A DNA stretch of 63,008 nucleotides from Acidobacteriota bacterium (lineage in GTDB: Bacteria; Acidobacteriota; Terriglobia; Acidiferrales; UBA7541): assembly GCA_013289955.1 (NCBI GenBank), contig JABCYZ010000038.1, positions 1 to 63,008 of the forward strand, in the 5' to 3' direction. A program made the position numbers and the translations under genes. The first letter of the stretch is position 1, and every line of letters starts with the position of its first letter. Below are positions 1 through 8,447 of this stretch, one piece after another. The notes under the pieces are model-generated. The model was not told the origin of the DNA. It saw only the letters and a list, made by a program, of their open reading frames with translations, and made no database searches.

Positions 1-177
1 CTGATTAATCCAGACGGAAGCGTGGCAAAAGCATCGTTGGAAAACCGGCCAGGCCCGGACGTTGCGCAAAGCGTTCTCGACACTGTGCAGAAATGGAAGT
101 TTCAGCCAGCGAGGCTACTGGGCGTGCCTATTGCAGATACGGTGCATCTCAGGGTTGTTGAATTCCAAGAGAAGTAG
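1..177 (+). CDS. TonB C-terminal domain protein (5' end outside window)
   Basis: Frame 1 is open from the first base and encodes 58 residues before TAG. The pattern INPDGSVAKAS, then WKFQPARLLGVPIAD, then a beta strand ending VVEFQEK matches the last half of a TonB C-terminal domain, where a 'W-x-F-x-P-A' stretch and a 'G-x-P-V' turn precede the final strand. Such proteins pass proton-motive energy to outer-membrane receptors, or are stand-alone secreted TonB_C proteins in acidobacteria. The start, any TPR or membrane segment and the operon lie outside the window, so the exact type is unknown. Confidence 0.75.
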   Translation: MINPDGSVAKASLENRPGPDVAQSVLDTVQKWKFQPARLLGVPIADTVHLRVVEFQEK

Positions 178-344
178 TGAGTCAGTTCCCTTGTCTTTGC
201 GCGGCGGCACTGTCCACGGTGAAGTCTTGACTCACGACGTTGCGAGAGAAAGTCCCAAATCGGGAATTCATGTTTACTCTTGTAAAATATAAAACAGTGG
301 AATAGAATGTGGGGAGCTCAGACTTACACAACAGGCCTACTCTG

Positions 345-1127
345 ATGAAAGTTCTTTCGCGGCTTTGGTGGTCCACAGGAATTCGCTCAACTCTCCGCGC
401 CAAGAAGCCTTACCCAGTCGAACCTGGCTATCTCTCACCTGTGCTCCCCTCGAACCGGGATGTGACGGTCTTTGACAATACCAAGACAGTGGACATAACC
501 ACTGCGAGAATGGAGCATCTGGACAGCCTCGGATTGCCTCTAGAAGGCCGCAAGGTTTTGGATGTCGGAGCCGGCGTGGGGCACTTAGCACAGTATTTCT
601 TGAAACGGGGATGCGACGTGACCTCCACGGATGCCCGCCAGGCAAACATTGATCGCATGCGTGAGTTGTATCCGGGTCTGAAATCTGCCGTCTGCGATGT
701 TCAAACCGAGGCGCTCTTCCCTTTGGGGGTGTTTGACGTGGTCTTTTGCTATGGCTTGCTGTATCACCTGGAGAGCCCCGTGGCTGCATTGCGCAACATG
801 GCAGCCGTCTGCAAAGAGATGCTTCTATTGGAGACGCAAGTCTGTGATCACGTCCTACCGATCCTGCGTATGGCGCAGGAAGACACATCGGCCGACCAGG
901 CACTTACCGGGCTGGGCGGAAGGCCAAGCCCGAGTTACGTGACCATGGTTCTTCGAAATGTGGGCTTCGAACACATCTACGCACCCAGGATCCCGCCCGC
1001 TCACCCAGAGTTTCTATTCCGTTGGAAGAGCACGGGGACAACTGGAAAACAAAAGCATCCCATTCGCTGCATCTTCGTGGCAAGCCGGGAAAAACTGCCT
1101 AGGGAAAGTCTCGTTTCCCTCATTTGA
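345..1127 (+). CDS. class I SAM-dependent methyltransferase
   Basis: About 260 residues. The SAM-binding motif I is VLDVGAGVGHLAQYF, followed by an acidic motif II (TSTDARQANIDRM) and the post-motif segment FDVVFCYGLLYHLESPVAAL, typical of Methyltransf_11/23-type enzymes with a Rossmann-like core. The substrate cannot be told. The open frame begins with GTG at 309, but the ATG at 345 (MKVLSRLWWS) is preferred because the upstream residues do not belong to the fold; neither start has a strong ribosome binding site. The gene stands alone, about 170 bases after the TonB fragment and 260 before the next gene. Confidence 0.8.
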   Translation: MKVLSRLWWSTGIRSTLRAKKPYPVEPGYLSPVLPSNRDVTVFDNTKTVDITTARMEHLDSLGLPLEGRKVLDVGAGVGHLAQYFLKRGCDVTSTDARQANIDRMRELYPGLKSAVCDVQTEALFPLGVFDVVFCYGLLYHLESPVAALRNMAAVCKEMLLLETQVCDHVLPILRMAQEDTSADQALTGLGGRPSPSYVTMVLRNVGFEHIYAPRIPPAHPEFLFRWKSTGTTGKQKHPIRCIFVASREKLPRESLVSLI

Positions 1128-1386
1128 AGGTCAAATGCTTTTCACCGAACCCCGGAAAATCTGGCTGAATCCGCGCCATTCCTGATTCATGCCAGGCCTC
1201 GAAACCCTGTTCAACACCTGTCCTGCTCAGTTGCGGTTTGCTTGTCATCCATTCCGAAACCGACCTGCGCCAATACAGTGAAGTACAATTGACTTCGTGC
1301 CTCCAAAGTCCGGCCGCGAGGGCACGGTTTCAAACGCCGTAACGACGGCGTAGAATTTGTGCCAATTCCACGGAGAGCGAATAACC

Positions 1387-1773
1387 ATGCGCCGGTACCA
1401 TCACATCGGAATTCCCACCACCGAAGCGAAGCCTGGGGAGACCCACTTGAAACACTTGAGAGTCTTTGTCGTCGGCCACGAGAAAAGCGAATTCGGCGTG
1501 GAGTGGATGCGTTTCGAAGCGGACGCAGCGGTCCCTGATCTCGTCCGGCAAGTTCCGCACGTCGCGTTTGAAGTGGCTGATCTCGCCTCCGAGCTTGCTG
1601 GCCGCGAAATCCTGATTCCTCCAAACAGCCCATCCGATGGGGTCCGCGTCGCATTCATAGTCGAAAACGGCGCGCCCATCGAACTGCTCGAATTCACCGA
1701 CCCCAACCACCCTGGCCGCCGCCAGCAGAGCAAAATGCAGATACAAACGCCCTCCATCCAAAGCACTTCTTAG
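1387..1773 (+). CDS. glyoxalase/bleomycin-resistance-fold (VOC) protein
   Basis: About 128 residues. It opens with MRRYHHIGIPT, the first strand and metal-ligand His region of a vicinal oxygen chelate fold, and closes with HVAFEVADLASELAGRE and a strand ending IELLEF, where the last Glu is the usual metal ligand. The arrangement is that of a single-domain glyoxalase-like dioxygenase/lyase family protein; the substrate is unknown. ATG at 1387 is chosen because GGAG lies about ten bases upstream and the fold begins right there; the frame itself is open from 1357. The Ser/Thr/Gln-rich tail after residue 115 is outside the fold. Confidence 0.75.
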   Translation: MRRYHHIGIPTTEAKPGETHLKHLRVFVVGHEKSEFGVEWMRFEADAAVPDLVRQVPHVAFEVADLASELAGREILIPPNSPSDGVRVAFIVENGAPIELLEFTDPNHPGRRQQSKMQIQTPSIQSTS

Positions 1774-2019
1774 AGAGAAGGCGAGCACTCGTGACACTGC
1801 TTGTCCATCACCATGTTCAGTTCCTATTCACCGCGCTCAGGAGCCTCTTCCACAAAAAATGCGATCGCCTGGAAGCTCGGATGGCAATCTACGCCTAAAG
1901 TCATCACGTTCGGCTCCTTCCTCCTGAGCCTGCGGTCGCCGAATAACCACAGTGTACTCGAGTCAAGCAGCCGACATTGTTATGCAATCATTGAGCGCTG
2001 GGCTGCTTTGACTCGCGCG

Positions 2020-2355
2020 TTACAACCTGTCGGCATTGACTGATAGATGTTTAAGCCATTGAGCGAATCGCGCTCGGTGTTCTTGTTGCATCGCCACAAA
2101 CTTCACACCCATTCCTTCTTTGGGCTTACTCCTCTGCACGATGGCCCGCGCCCGCACCTCCCCTGTGGGAACGTCAAGCAACAACTGGATGAAAGTGCCG
2201 GGCGGAGGAGGATCACTGGTTCGGATGTACAACCCACCCAATCCAAGATTGACCACACGCGAGACGTCTCGTTTGTTAGCGGTCTGCCAGGCGAGAATCG
2301 TCCCTTTCGGAGAGGGAAGGCGAGAATAGCGACGATGGTCGTTCACGGTCGCCAC
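2020..2355 (-). CDS. PilZ domain protein
   Basis: 111 residues, a stand-alone PilZ domain. The cyclic-di-GMP arm RxxxR is present as R8-R9-Y-S-R12. The second signature, normally D/N-x-S-x-x-G, reads N36-L-G-L-G-G41, so Ser is replaced by Gly, as in many acidobacterial PilZ proteins. The domain ends with a charged segment common in the family (ARFAQWLKHL). It starts at GTG 2355 with GGGAG six bases upstream. It probably binds cyclic di-GMP and regulates a partner protein; none is evident nearby. The LuxR-type gene lies 230 bases upstream on the same strand. Confidence 0.8.
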   Translation of the reverse strand: MATVNDHRRYSRLPSPKGTILAWQTANKRDVSRVVNLGLGGLYIRTSDPPPPGTFIQLLLDVPTGEVRARAIVQRSKPKEGMGVKFVAMQQEHRARFAQWLKHLSVNADRL

Positions 2356-2587
2356 GGAAACTCCCGTAGGAACGATACTCTCTTTCGATGGGGGGTTGAA
2401 GGCCTTCCTCGCAGCCTACGGATCGGCGTTTGGTGGCAGGTGGGTTGCCCCTCGGTGCTGGGCGTATAGGACTTGCACCGATCAGTTTTCGATTCACTTC
2501 TCCTAACGGCTGCCCGGGCATCGAGTTCGAGCTGGACTGCCTTCGTGAGGACGTAGATGGCGTTCCGGCTCACCAACCAGCTTCGCC

Positions 2588-3241
2588 TTATGATGCGAGC
2601 GGCTTGAGGGCAAACTTGTCAGGCGATAGGTCAGCTCGGTCATCGAGTTGCAGCTTACAGAGAATATTCGAAACGTGAAACTTGACGGTCCGCTCTGAAA
2701 TAGCGAGCAGGCTGCCGATTTCTTTGTTTGTCAGGCGGCGCATCAGAAGTTGAAGCACTTGAGCTTCACGTCCCGTAAGAGAGTGACCAGGCAACAACTG
2801 CGCATCTATCAGCGCTTTGGCGTTTTTCACGAAAGCCAGCAAAACCGCCGACGGAACCCAGGGCTGACCTTTCAAGATCGCGTGGATCGCTTGCGGCAAT
2901 TCCGCTCTCCACGTTTGGCGCAATTCCACGAACCCATCAATACCCCAATAAAAGAGACGTATTTCCTCCGCGTGGTCTCCGTCGCCCGGCGGCAAGAGCG
3001 CTAGACACTTACTACCAGGAGCAACGCTCCGAAGCCGTGCCGCAAGCGGGCCGAGGTTTGTCCGGAGCGAGCATGCGTCGAGAAGAAAAAGCTGGAGGGA
3101 TCCGGGACGATGGAGCACTTCAGTTTTAGGAATATCCGCTGATAGCGCCGCGACGGTCAAGCCTTTCGTGTGGGCAAAAAGAGTTTCCACCGTGCTAGTA
3201 AGCACAGGATGCGAACTCACGACATTGACTGTGACCGTCAT
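2588..3241 (-). CDS. LuxR/NarL-type response regulator with degenerate receiver
   Basis: About 217 residues. The C-terminal third is a GerE helix-turn-helix: LTGREAQVLQLLMRRLTNKE, then IGSLLAISERTVKFHVSNI. The N-terminal part (TVNVVSSHPVLTSTVETLF, then LFLLDACSL) has the pattern of a receiver domain, but the acidic pair after the first strand is replaced by Ser-Ser. The start ATG at 3241 is chosen because AGGTGA precedes it and the receiver strand begins there; the frame opens 40 residues earlier at 3361 without a ribosome binding site. It probably activates or represses a target unknown from this window. No histidine kinase lies beside it. Confidence 0.75.
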   Translation of the reverse strand: MTVTVNVVSSHPVLTSTVETLFAHTKGLTVAALSADIPKTEVLHRPGSLQLFLLDACSLRTNLGPLAARLRSVAPGSKCLALLPPGDGDHAEEIRLFYWGIDGFVELRQTWRAELPQAIHAILKGQPWVPSAVLLAFVKNAKALIDAQLLPGHSLTGREAQVLQLLMRRLTNKEIGSLLAISERTVKFHVSNILCKLQLDDRADLSPDKFALKPLAS

Positions 3242-3384
3242 TTGCGGTTTCACCTGCAGGCGCACACCGCGTTCCTGAAAAGGCCGGAGGGCAGGAACAT
3301 TGGGATCGGCGAGCGAGAATTCGCGATTAATATAGCGCGATGGAGAAATAAAGCAAGTCATTTTTTGTTAATTATATTCGTTTC

Positions 3385-4074
3385 TTGTTCCTCGAAACTT
3401 GGAAGCTCAAACGTTGCGCATCCTGTCCGGTCTCGAAGTTGGATTCGATTTCTTTCTGCTGTACCTCTTCCGTCTTCCTAAGGAGAGGAAAACCTGCCCG
3501 ACAAACTTTCTGCTCTGTGGATCGGTTCCTTGACCTCACGGGTTCGACGCTTGTCTCTGCCCATCCGGGACCGCGCAAGTCGCCTGAAATCACAATCTCC
3601 GAGCCGTCGGGCAAACAAACGTCGCTCTCAAGTCTCAAGGACAAGGTCGTGGTGATCGAGTTTCTTTTCATGAATTCGGAGCACTGCCTGCGCGTCGCCA
3701 AGACATTGAATTCGCTGCAAGGGGAAATGGGCCAGCGCGGCCTTCAATCGGTTGGCGTAGTCTTCGGGCCCCACGCCGACGAGCAGCATATAGTCTATAC
3801 GATGGATTACCTCAAGTTGACTTATCCGCTGGGGTTCACGACTTCCGCTAAGGTGGACAGCTTCCTCGGCCGCGCCGGGAACGAGATTCTCAGTATTCCG
3901 CAGGTGGTCGTGATTGACCGCGCCGGGACCATCCGTGCCTCGAGCGGACGCCAGCCTGGTGATGCAAAATTAGAAAACGAGACGTATCTGCGAAACTTGA
4001 TCGATAGTTTGCTAAAGGAAGAGGCTCCGACTACCCCTACAAAGAGAAGAGTTGTCCCGGTTCCCAGTAGGTAG
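3385..4074 (+). CDS. redoxin/AhpC-TSA-like thioredoxin-fold protein, start uncertain
   Basis: The recognisable domain runs from about base 3565: PEITISEPSGKQTSLSSL, then KVVVIEFLFMNSEHCLRV, then a cis-Pro strand near SIPQVVVIDRAGTIRA. This is the redoxin layout, but the active site holds one Cys (SEHC) instead of CxxC. The fold is therefore peroxiredoxin-like or uses a resolving Cys elsewhere. The 5' end is doubtful: the frame is open from TTG 3385, but the first 60 residues look non-native (Cys- and Arg-rich, no signal peptide). A strong AGGAGAGG at 3480-3487 has no in-frame start near it. A small frameshift or a downstream GTG at 3517 is possible. Confidence 0.6.
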   Translation: MFLETWKLKRCASCPVSKLDSISFCCTSSVFLRRGKPARQTFCSVDRFLDLTGSTLVSAHPGPRKSPEITISEPSGKQTSLSSLKDKVVVIEFLFMNSEHCLRVAKTLNSLQGEMGQRGLQSVGVVFGPHADEQHIVYTMDYLKLTYPLGFTTSAKVDSFLGRAGNEILSIPQVVVIDRAGTIRASSGRQPGDAKLENETYLRNLIDSLLKEEAPTTPTKRRVVPVPSR

Positions 4075-4158
4075 GAACCCGCCATTTCCGGATGCGCTGT
4101 AGATTCGAGCAGAACCCAGGCCCTTATAGCGCCTGCCCGATCTGGGCGACGAGGGATT

Positions 4159-5790
4159 TTATTTCGCTGGTTCCACGATTTGCACGTGATGATGCTCGAG
4201 CAGGTCTCCCGTTGCGTGATCCACCTGCGTGACGGCCAGCTGGAAATTCACCTGAGACTGGATCAGGTTCAGCTCGGCCTGGGCGAGTTGGGTTTGCGCG
4301 TCAAGAACGAAGAAGATTTGCTCTGCGCCCAATTCGTACTTTCGTTCGTCGGCGTGAAGCGTCTCTTTCGCAAGATCCACGGCTACTTTGGCGGCTTCCA
4401 TCCCCAGTTTGGCGGCCTCGAGCGAGTGCACGGCAGTCGTAACGTCGAGTAAAATACTCTGATTCGTGTCTCTCTCTTGGTACTGGTCGTGTCGGCGGCT
4501 CACCACCGCGTCGGCCAGATTTGCTTCCGCGCCGTGATTCCTTATTGGCAGCGACAACGAAAGCGTCGCGCCGTAGGCCGGGAATGCAAAACGGAAAGAC
4601 TGGCTCAGGCTGGTGCCTATTCCTGTATTTGCGACGCCGGGTTCGTATCCATTCAGCCCGTTCCCCGAATAGAAGCCGGAAAGCTCGAGGTCCGGCTTGA
4701 GGTTGTTGTGTGCAAGACGAATGCTCAATTCATCGATGGCGAGCTGCTGATGAACGGCTTCCAGCTCCGGGCGATTCGCAATGGCGCGCGCGAGAGCCGT
4801 GGGGATATCGATGTTGAGGAGTTCGCCGGCGGGCTCAGGGCGATCCGTCAAATTAAGATCAAGCACGCGAGTCGCCGGGTCCAGGTCCGCGGCGATGCTC
4901 TGGCGGAATTGATCCTCGGCCTGTTTGACGGCGTATTCCGCTTGAATCACTCCCACGCGCCGTGACGCAACCTGCGATTCGGAGCGATAGATGTCCAGCG
5001 GCGGCAAAGCCCCGAGACTCAACGCCTTCTTGTCATGGTCGTAACTTCTCTGGGCCTCATCCAGCGATTTTTGCTGCACCGCGAGAACTTCTCGGGCCAG
5101 TACGACATTCCAGTAACCGCCCACAATCTGTTGAATGATGTCGCTCACCTCTCCGAGAAAAGAAGCGCGAGCCTGTTTCAGGTTGCGCTGCGCGATCAGA
5201 ATCGGAGCACGGTTGGGGAAGAGTCCTCGGTTTCGCAAGAGCGGCTGCGTCACGAGGAACTGCAGCGTTGTCGCGGTGGAAGGATTCAAGAAGTTGAACG
5301 AGCTGTTCGTCGAATTCTTCTCCGCGATGAAGGAGCCCTGAAAATTCGTGCCCGTTTGAAACGTTTGGGAGTAGCCGACCTGCGTCTCCTGACTCAATTC
5401 GTTGAGAATGGATGCACCTTGGAGTTGCGTCGACGTGGGCGACTTGGTGCGCTGATCGCTGAAACTCGAGGTCAGCAACGGATCAAACGGCGCCAGCACC
5501 CGCTGAAGATTGTTCTCCGCGGTCTCAATCTGGTAGTGATCCAGGTGTATGTCGGTGTTGTTAGAAAGAGCCAGGCGAATGCTATCGTCCAGGGAAAGCA
5601 CGAGCTTTCCGTCAATGATGTGATCCTTCAATTCCTGCGGTGCAAGCAGCGGCGCCGCGGGTTTTTGCCTGCGGCTGATTCCGAGCACCGTTTCAAGAGG
5701 CGAGGCGTTCTGCGCCCCGGTCGAGACTCCGCTCACGGCAATCAGTGACAACAATGAAATCGCAACATAGAAAAGGCGCGCCACTCTCAT
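4159..5790 (-). CDS. TolC-family outer membrane efflux channel
   Basis: About 543 residues with an N-terminal signal peptide (MRVARLFYVAISLLSLIAV, cleavage near GAQ). Two repeats of long amphipathic helices are visible, with the OEP-type pattern LDDSIRLALSNNTDIHLDHY near residue 70 and TALARAIANRPELEAVHQQL near 330, and strand-rich segments between them. The protein should form a trimeric beta-barrel and periplasmic tunnel. It is the last gene of the five-gene export operon, 40 bases after the permease, and supplies the outer-membrane exit for the three adaptors. ATG 5790 is preferred over GTG 5796 because GGGGGTG then sits at a normal distance. Confidence 0.9.
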   Translation of the reverse strand: MRVARLFYVAISLLSLIAVSGVSTGAQNASPLETVLGISRRQKPAAPLLAPQELKDHIIDGKLVLSLDDSIRLALSNNTDIHLDHYQIETAENNLQRVLAPFDPLLTSSFSDQRTKSPTSTQLQGASILNELSQETQVGYSQTFQTGTNFQGSFIAEKNSTNSSFNFLNPSTATTLQFLVTQPLLRNRGLFPNRAPILIAQRNLKQARASFLGEVSDIIQQIVGGYWNVVLAREVLAVQQKSLDEAQRSYDHDKKALSLGALPPLDIYRSESQVASRRVGVIQAEYAVKQAEDQFRQSIAADLDPATRVLDLNLTDRPEPAGELLNIDIPTALARAIANRPELEAVHQQLAIDELSIRLAHNNLKPDLELSGFYSGNGLNGYEPGVANTGIGTSLSQSFRFAFPAYGATLSLSLPIRNHGAEANLADAVVSRRHDQYQERDTNQSILLDVTTAVHSLEAAKLGMEAAKVAVDLAKETLHADERKYELGAEQIFFVLDAQTQLAQAELNLIQSQVNFQLAVTQVDHATGDLLEHHHVQIVEPAK

Positions 5791-5829
5791 GATCACCCCC
5801 CGACAGGATCATCTGATCGTAAACCGCTG

Positions 5830-7110
5830 CTATTCGTACCGAATGGCCTCGACAGGATCGAGCCGCGCAGCCTTCACCGCCGGATAGATCCCGAAAATCA
5901 ATCCCACGGAAATGGAAACGACGAACGCCAGGAGGATCGAACTGATCGTAACCACGGTGGACCAACCGGCCAGCCAGGCGATCAGTTGCGACATGGCGAA
6001 TCCGACGACCACGCCCAGGAGACCTCCCGCAAAGGAAATGAGTGTCGCCTCGATCACGAACTGGCGAATGATGTCCCAGCGCCTCGCGCCAATGGCCCGC
6101 CGTACTCCGATTTCGCGCGTGCGTTCGAGAATGGCGGCCAGCATGATGTTCATAATTCCGATTCCGCCCACCAAGAGGGAAATCGATGCGATGGCCACCA
6201 TCACGGTGTTGAAGAGCTGCTCTGTTCTTTTCTGTTGCGCCAGCAGTTCGGCGGGCACGATGACACTGAAGTCCCCCGCATCGTGATGCGAGGAATTAAG
6301 AATGCCGCGCACCACTTCCGCATCCGTGACGCTGGTGTCCGTGGATGCCAGATGCAGGTACAGCCCGTCGACTTCGTCTTTCATCCAGCTTTGCGAATCT
6401 TCCAGACGGTACAGCACCGAATTCAACGGCGCGTACACCAGGTTGTTCAGATCCTCGGTGCGCACGCCGGATACGTCGGATTCGGGGGCGAGTTGTGGCC
6501 CCGCGATCCCGATCACGTGACACCACATTTCGTTGAGTTTTATGTACTCTCCGACGGCCGGGGACGCGCCAAACAAGCTGTCTTTCGCCGCCGCGCCCAG
6601 AACGCATACCGGTGCGGAAGCAGCATTGTCGGAAGCATCGAAGAAGCGTCCTTCCGTCACGTGCAGATGGCCGATCTCCAGATAGCTCGGCTCGACGCCG
6701 TAAACTACGGGAGTGTCCTGCTGAGGCTTCGGGAGGATTTTCGTCGGCGTGAAGCGCTTGCGCGGAGTTGCGTCCGCAATGCTTGGCACGTTCTGGCGAA
6801 TAATCTGGTAGTCGCTGAGCGTGAGGCCCGGCGAAGTTTTCCGGATTTTCTGAAGCTCCTGCTCGTTCCGTGCTTCCTTGGCCTCCACGATCAGATTGCG
6901 CACGCCTAGCTGTTCGATGAACGCCATCACCTTCTGTTGCGCTCCCGCACCGATCGAGAGCATCGCCACCACCGCCGCTACGCCGAAAATCATTCCGAGC
7001 ATCGTCAACAAGGATCGCAGCTTATGGCTGGCCAAGTTTTCCAAGCCAAATGCAAGATCGGGCAGCCATTGTTCCAGGGACCTCGGCTTGGCCATCGAAC
7101 CACTTTTCAT
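5830..7110 (-). CDS. MacB-type ABC transporter permease (no ATPase domain)
   Basis: About 426 residues. Order: cytoplasmic N-terminus, TM1 (RSLLTMLGMIFGVAAVVAML), a MacB_PCD periplasmic domain of about 220 residues, then the FtsX core with three TM segments (TVMVAIASISLLVGGIGIMN, the EIGVRRAIGARRWDI coupling loop, and two C-terminal helices ending at AARLDPVEAIRYE). In MacB proper an ATPase precedes this domain; here it is absent. The ATPase must come from a separate gene, and none is in the operon. ATG 7110 (MKSGSMAKPRS) is chosen over GTG 7143, which would overlap the adaptor gene; ATG 7095 is also possible. Confidence 0.88.
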   Translation of the reverse strand: MKSGSMAKPRSLEQWLPDLAFGLENLASHKLRSLLTMLGMIFGVAAVVAMLSIGAGAQQKVMAFIEQLGVRNLIVEAKEARNEQELQKIRKTSPGLTLSDYQIIRQNVPSIADATPRKRFTPTKILPKPQQDTPVVYGVEPSYLEIGHLHVTEGRFFDASDNAASAPVCVLGAAAKDSLFGASPAVGEYIKLNEMWCHVIGIAGPQLAPESDVSGVRTEDLNNLVYAPLNSVLYRLEDSQSWMKDEVDGLYLHLASTDTSVTDAEVVRGILNSSHHDAGDFSVIVPAELLAQQKRTEQLFNTVMVAIASISLLVGGIGIMNIMLAAILERTREIGVRRAIGARRWDIIRQFVIEATLISFAGGLLGVVVGFAMSQLIAWLAGWSTVVTISSILLAFVVSISVGLIFGIYPAVKAARLDPVEAIRYE

Positions 7111-7126
7111 TTGCGCCCCGCACCTT

Positions 7127-8437
7127 TCAATTCGAACTTGCACCCAGGCTGGGAGTTGCGCCGCCGCTTTCTTTTGGTTTTCCGGAGCGCTTCTTGTCCG
7201 GATTTACAAGCGCGACAACCGTTCCGACGGAGACCCCTTCAAGGATTGCGCGTCCCTCGCTCAGTGCTCTGACCTTGACTTCATGCATCTCGAATCCGCG
7301 GCCGCGCTCGCAATACACAATCTTCTTCCCGTCATGGTCGAAGACCGCCTCCGCGGGAAGCGAGACGGCTCGCGTAAGGTGATCGCCAAGAATGCTTAAT
7401 TGCGCCTCGAATCCTGGACGCAGGCGCGGATCTGCCCGGTCCAGTTGGATGGCCACGTCGAATTTATGTTTCGAGTTATCGTCCCAGAATTCGCTTGCGG
7501 TGGCTCCGCCAACCGTGCGTACTTTCCCGGTAAAGGACTCACCGGGAAGCGCGTCCACCCTGATGTCGACGGACTGGCCCGCCTTGAGATTCGTGCGGTC
7601 CGTTTCACCGACCTGGGCCGAAACCTCGAGGCGAGAGCTGTCAATCACCTCCGCGATCGAGCTGCCCGGGCTCGCCTGATCCCCTACGTGATAATCCGGC
7701 AACGTCATCCCGCCGAAAAACACTCCTCCGGTGGAATCCCGGTTTCCGTGGATGACCATCAGTCCATCAATGGGAGAAGTTATCCTCATATTCTTTATGT
7801 TCAGCTCCGCACGATCCATCGCCAGCCGCGCCTTGTTATGCTTTTCTTCGCTTATCGCGAGCGCCGCATCATTGGACGCTCCGTGCGAGCGGATGTCTTG
7901 TTCGAGTTGCGTCAGAGCGCGCTTGGCTTCGTCGAGCGCAAGAACGTTTTTCTGGCCGTCGATCTGGCTCAAAATTTCGTTTTTGCTGACCTCGAGTTCC
8001 GCTTTGCGCACCGCATATTTTGCTTTCAGGAGCGCTGTCCGGTCTTCCGCCGTCTGGACCGCGGCGTCTGCTTTGGCTTTGACGATCTCCTGGTCGGCTT
8101 GTTCGAGGTCGCTGCGGTTTTGCGCCAGATTGTATTCTTGCTGGCTGGGGTCAAACTCCAGCACCACGTCCCCCGTGTGCACTTGCGTACCAGCGGCGGC
8201 CAGCTGGATGATCTGCAATGTGCCGCCGGCGATTGGCGGCGCCGAGATGCCTCTCGATTGCTCCGTGTGCAATGCGCCCTTCGTGAACACCTTCAGTTGA
8301 AGGTCCACTTCTTTGACCGTGGTTGTCGGCACTTCCGCATCGCCGGCTATTGCCGTGCTCTGCCGGCAAGCAATGCCGTTCGCTCCTAGCGCCAGTGCGA
8401 GCAGAAATGCCGCCGCTGGCGTTCTTGGTTTGCTCAA
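7127..8437 (-). CDS. HlyD/MFP-family periplasmic adaptor, third in operon
   Basis: About 436 residues. A signal or lipoprotein-like N-terminus (ALALGANGIACRQ) is followed by a biotinyl-lipoyl half (QLAAAGTQVHTGDVVLEFDP), a long coiled-coil hairpin of about residues 110-215, the second lipoyl half (MRITSPIDGLMVIHG), and a beta-barrel domain (SARLEVSAQVGETDR type). It links the inner-membrane permease to the TolC channel. TTG 8437 is preferred because AGGAG lies seven bases upstream; the frame also has TTG 8458. The Cys near residue 25 could be lipidated, but the lipobox is poor. It ends 16 bases before the permease start. Confidence 0.88.
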   Translation of the reverse strand: MSKPRTPAAAFLLALALGANGIACRQSTAIAGDAEVPTTTVKEVDLQLKVFTKGALHTEQSRGISAPPIAGGTLQIIQLAAAGTQVHTGDVVLEFDPSQQEYNLAQNRSDLEQADQEIVKAKADAAVQTAEDRTALLKAKYAVRKAELEVSKNEILSQIDGQKNVLALDEAKRALTQLEQDIRSHGASNDAALAISEEKHNKARLAMDRAELNIKNMRITSPIDGLMVIHGNRDSTGGVFFGGMTLPDYHVGDQASPGSSIAEVIDSSRLEVSAQVGETDRTNLKAGQSVDIRVDALPGESFTGKVRTVGGATASEFWDDNSKHKFDVAIQLDRADPRLRPGFEAQLSILGDHLTRAVSLPAEAVFDHDGKKIVYCERGRGFEMHEVKVRALSEGRAILEGVSVGTVVALVNPDKKRSGKPKESGGATPSLGASSN

Positions 8438-8447
8438 GAGGAAGCTC

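Noticed and set aside
1801..2043. 80-residue plus-strand frame
   Set aside because: No ribosome binding site or domain; overlaps the end of the PilZ gene.
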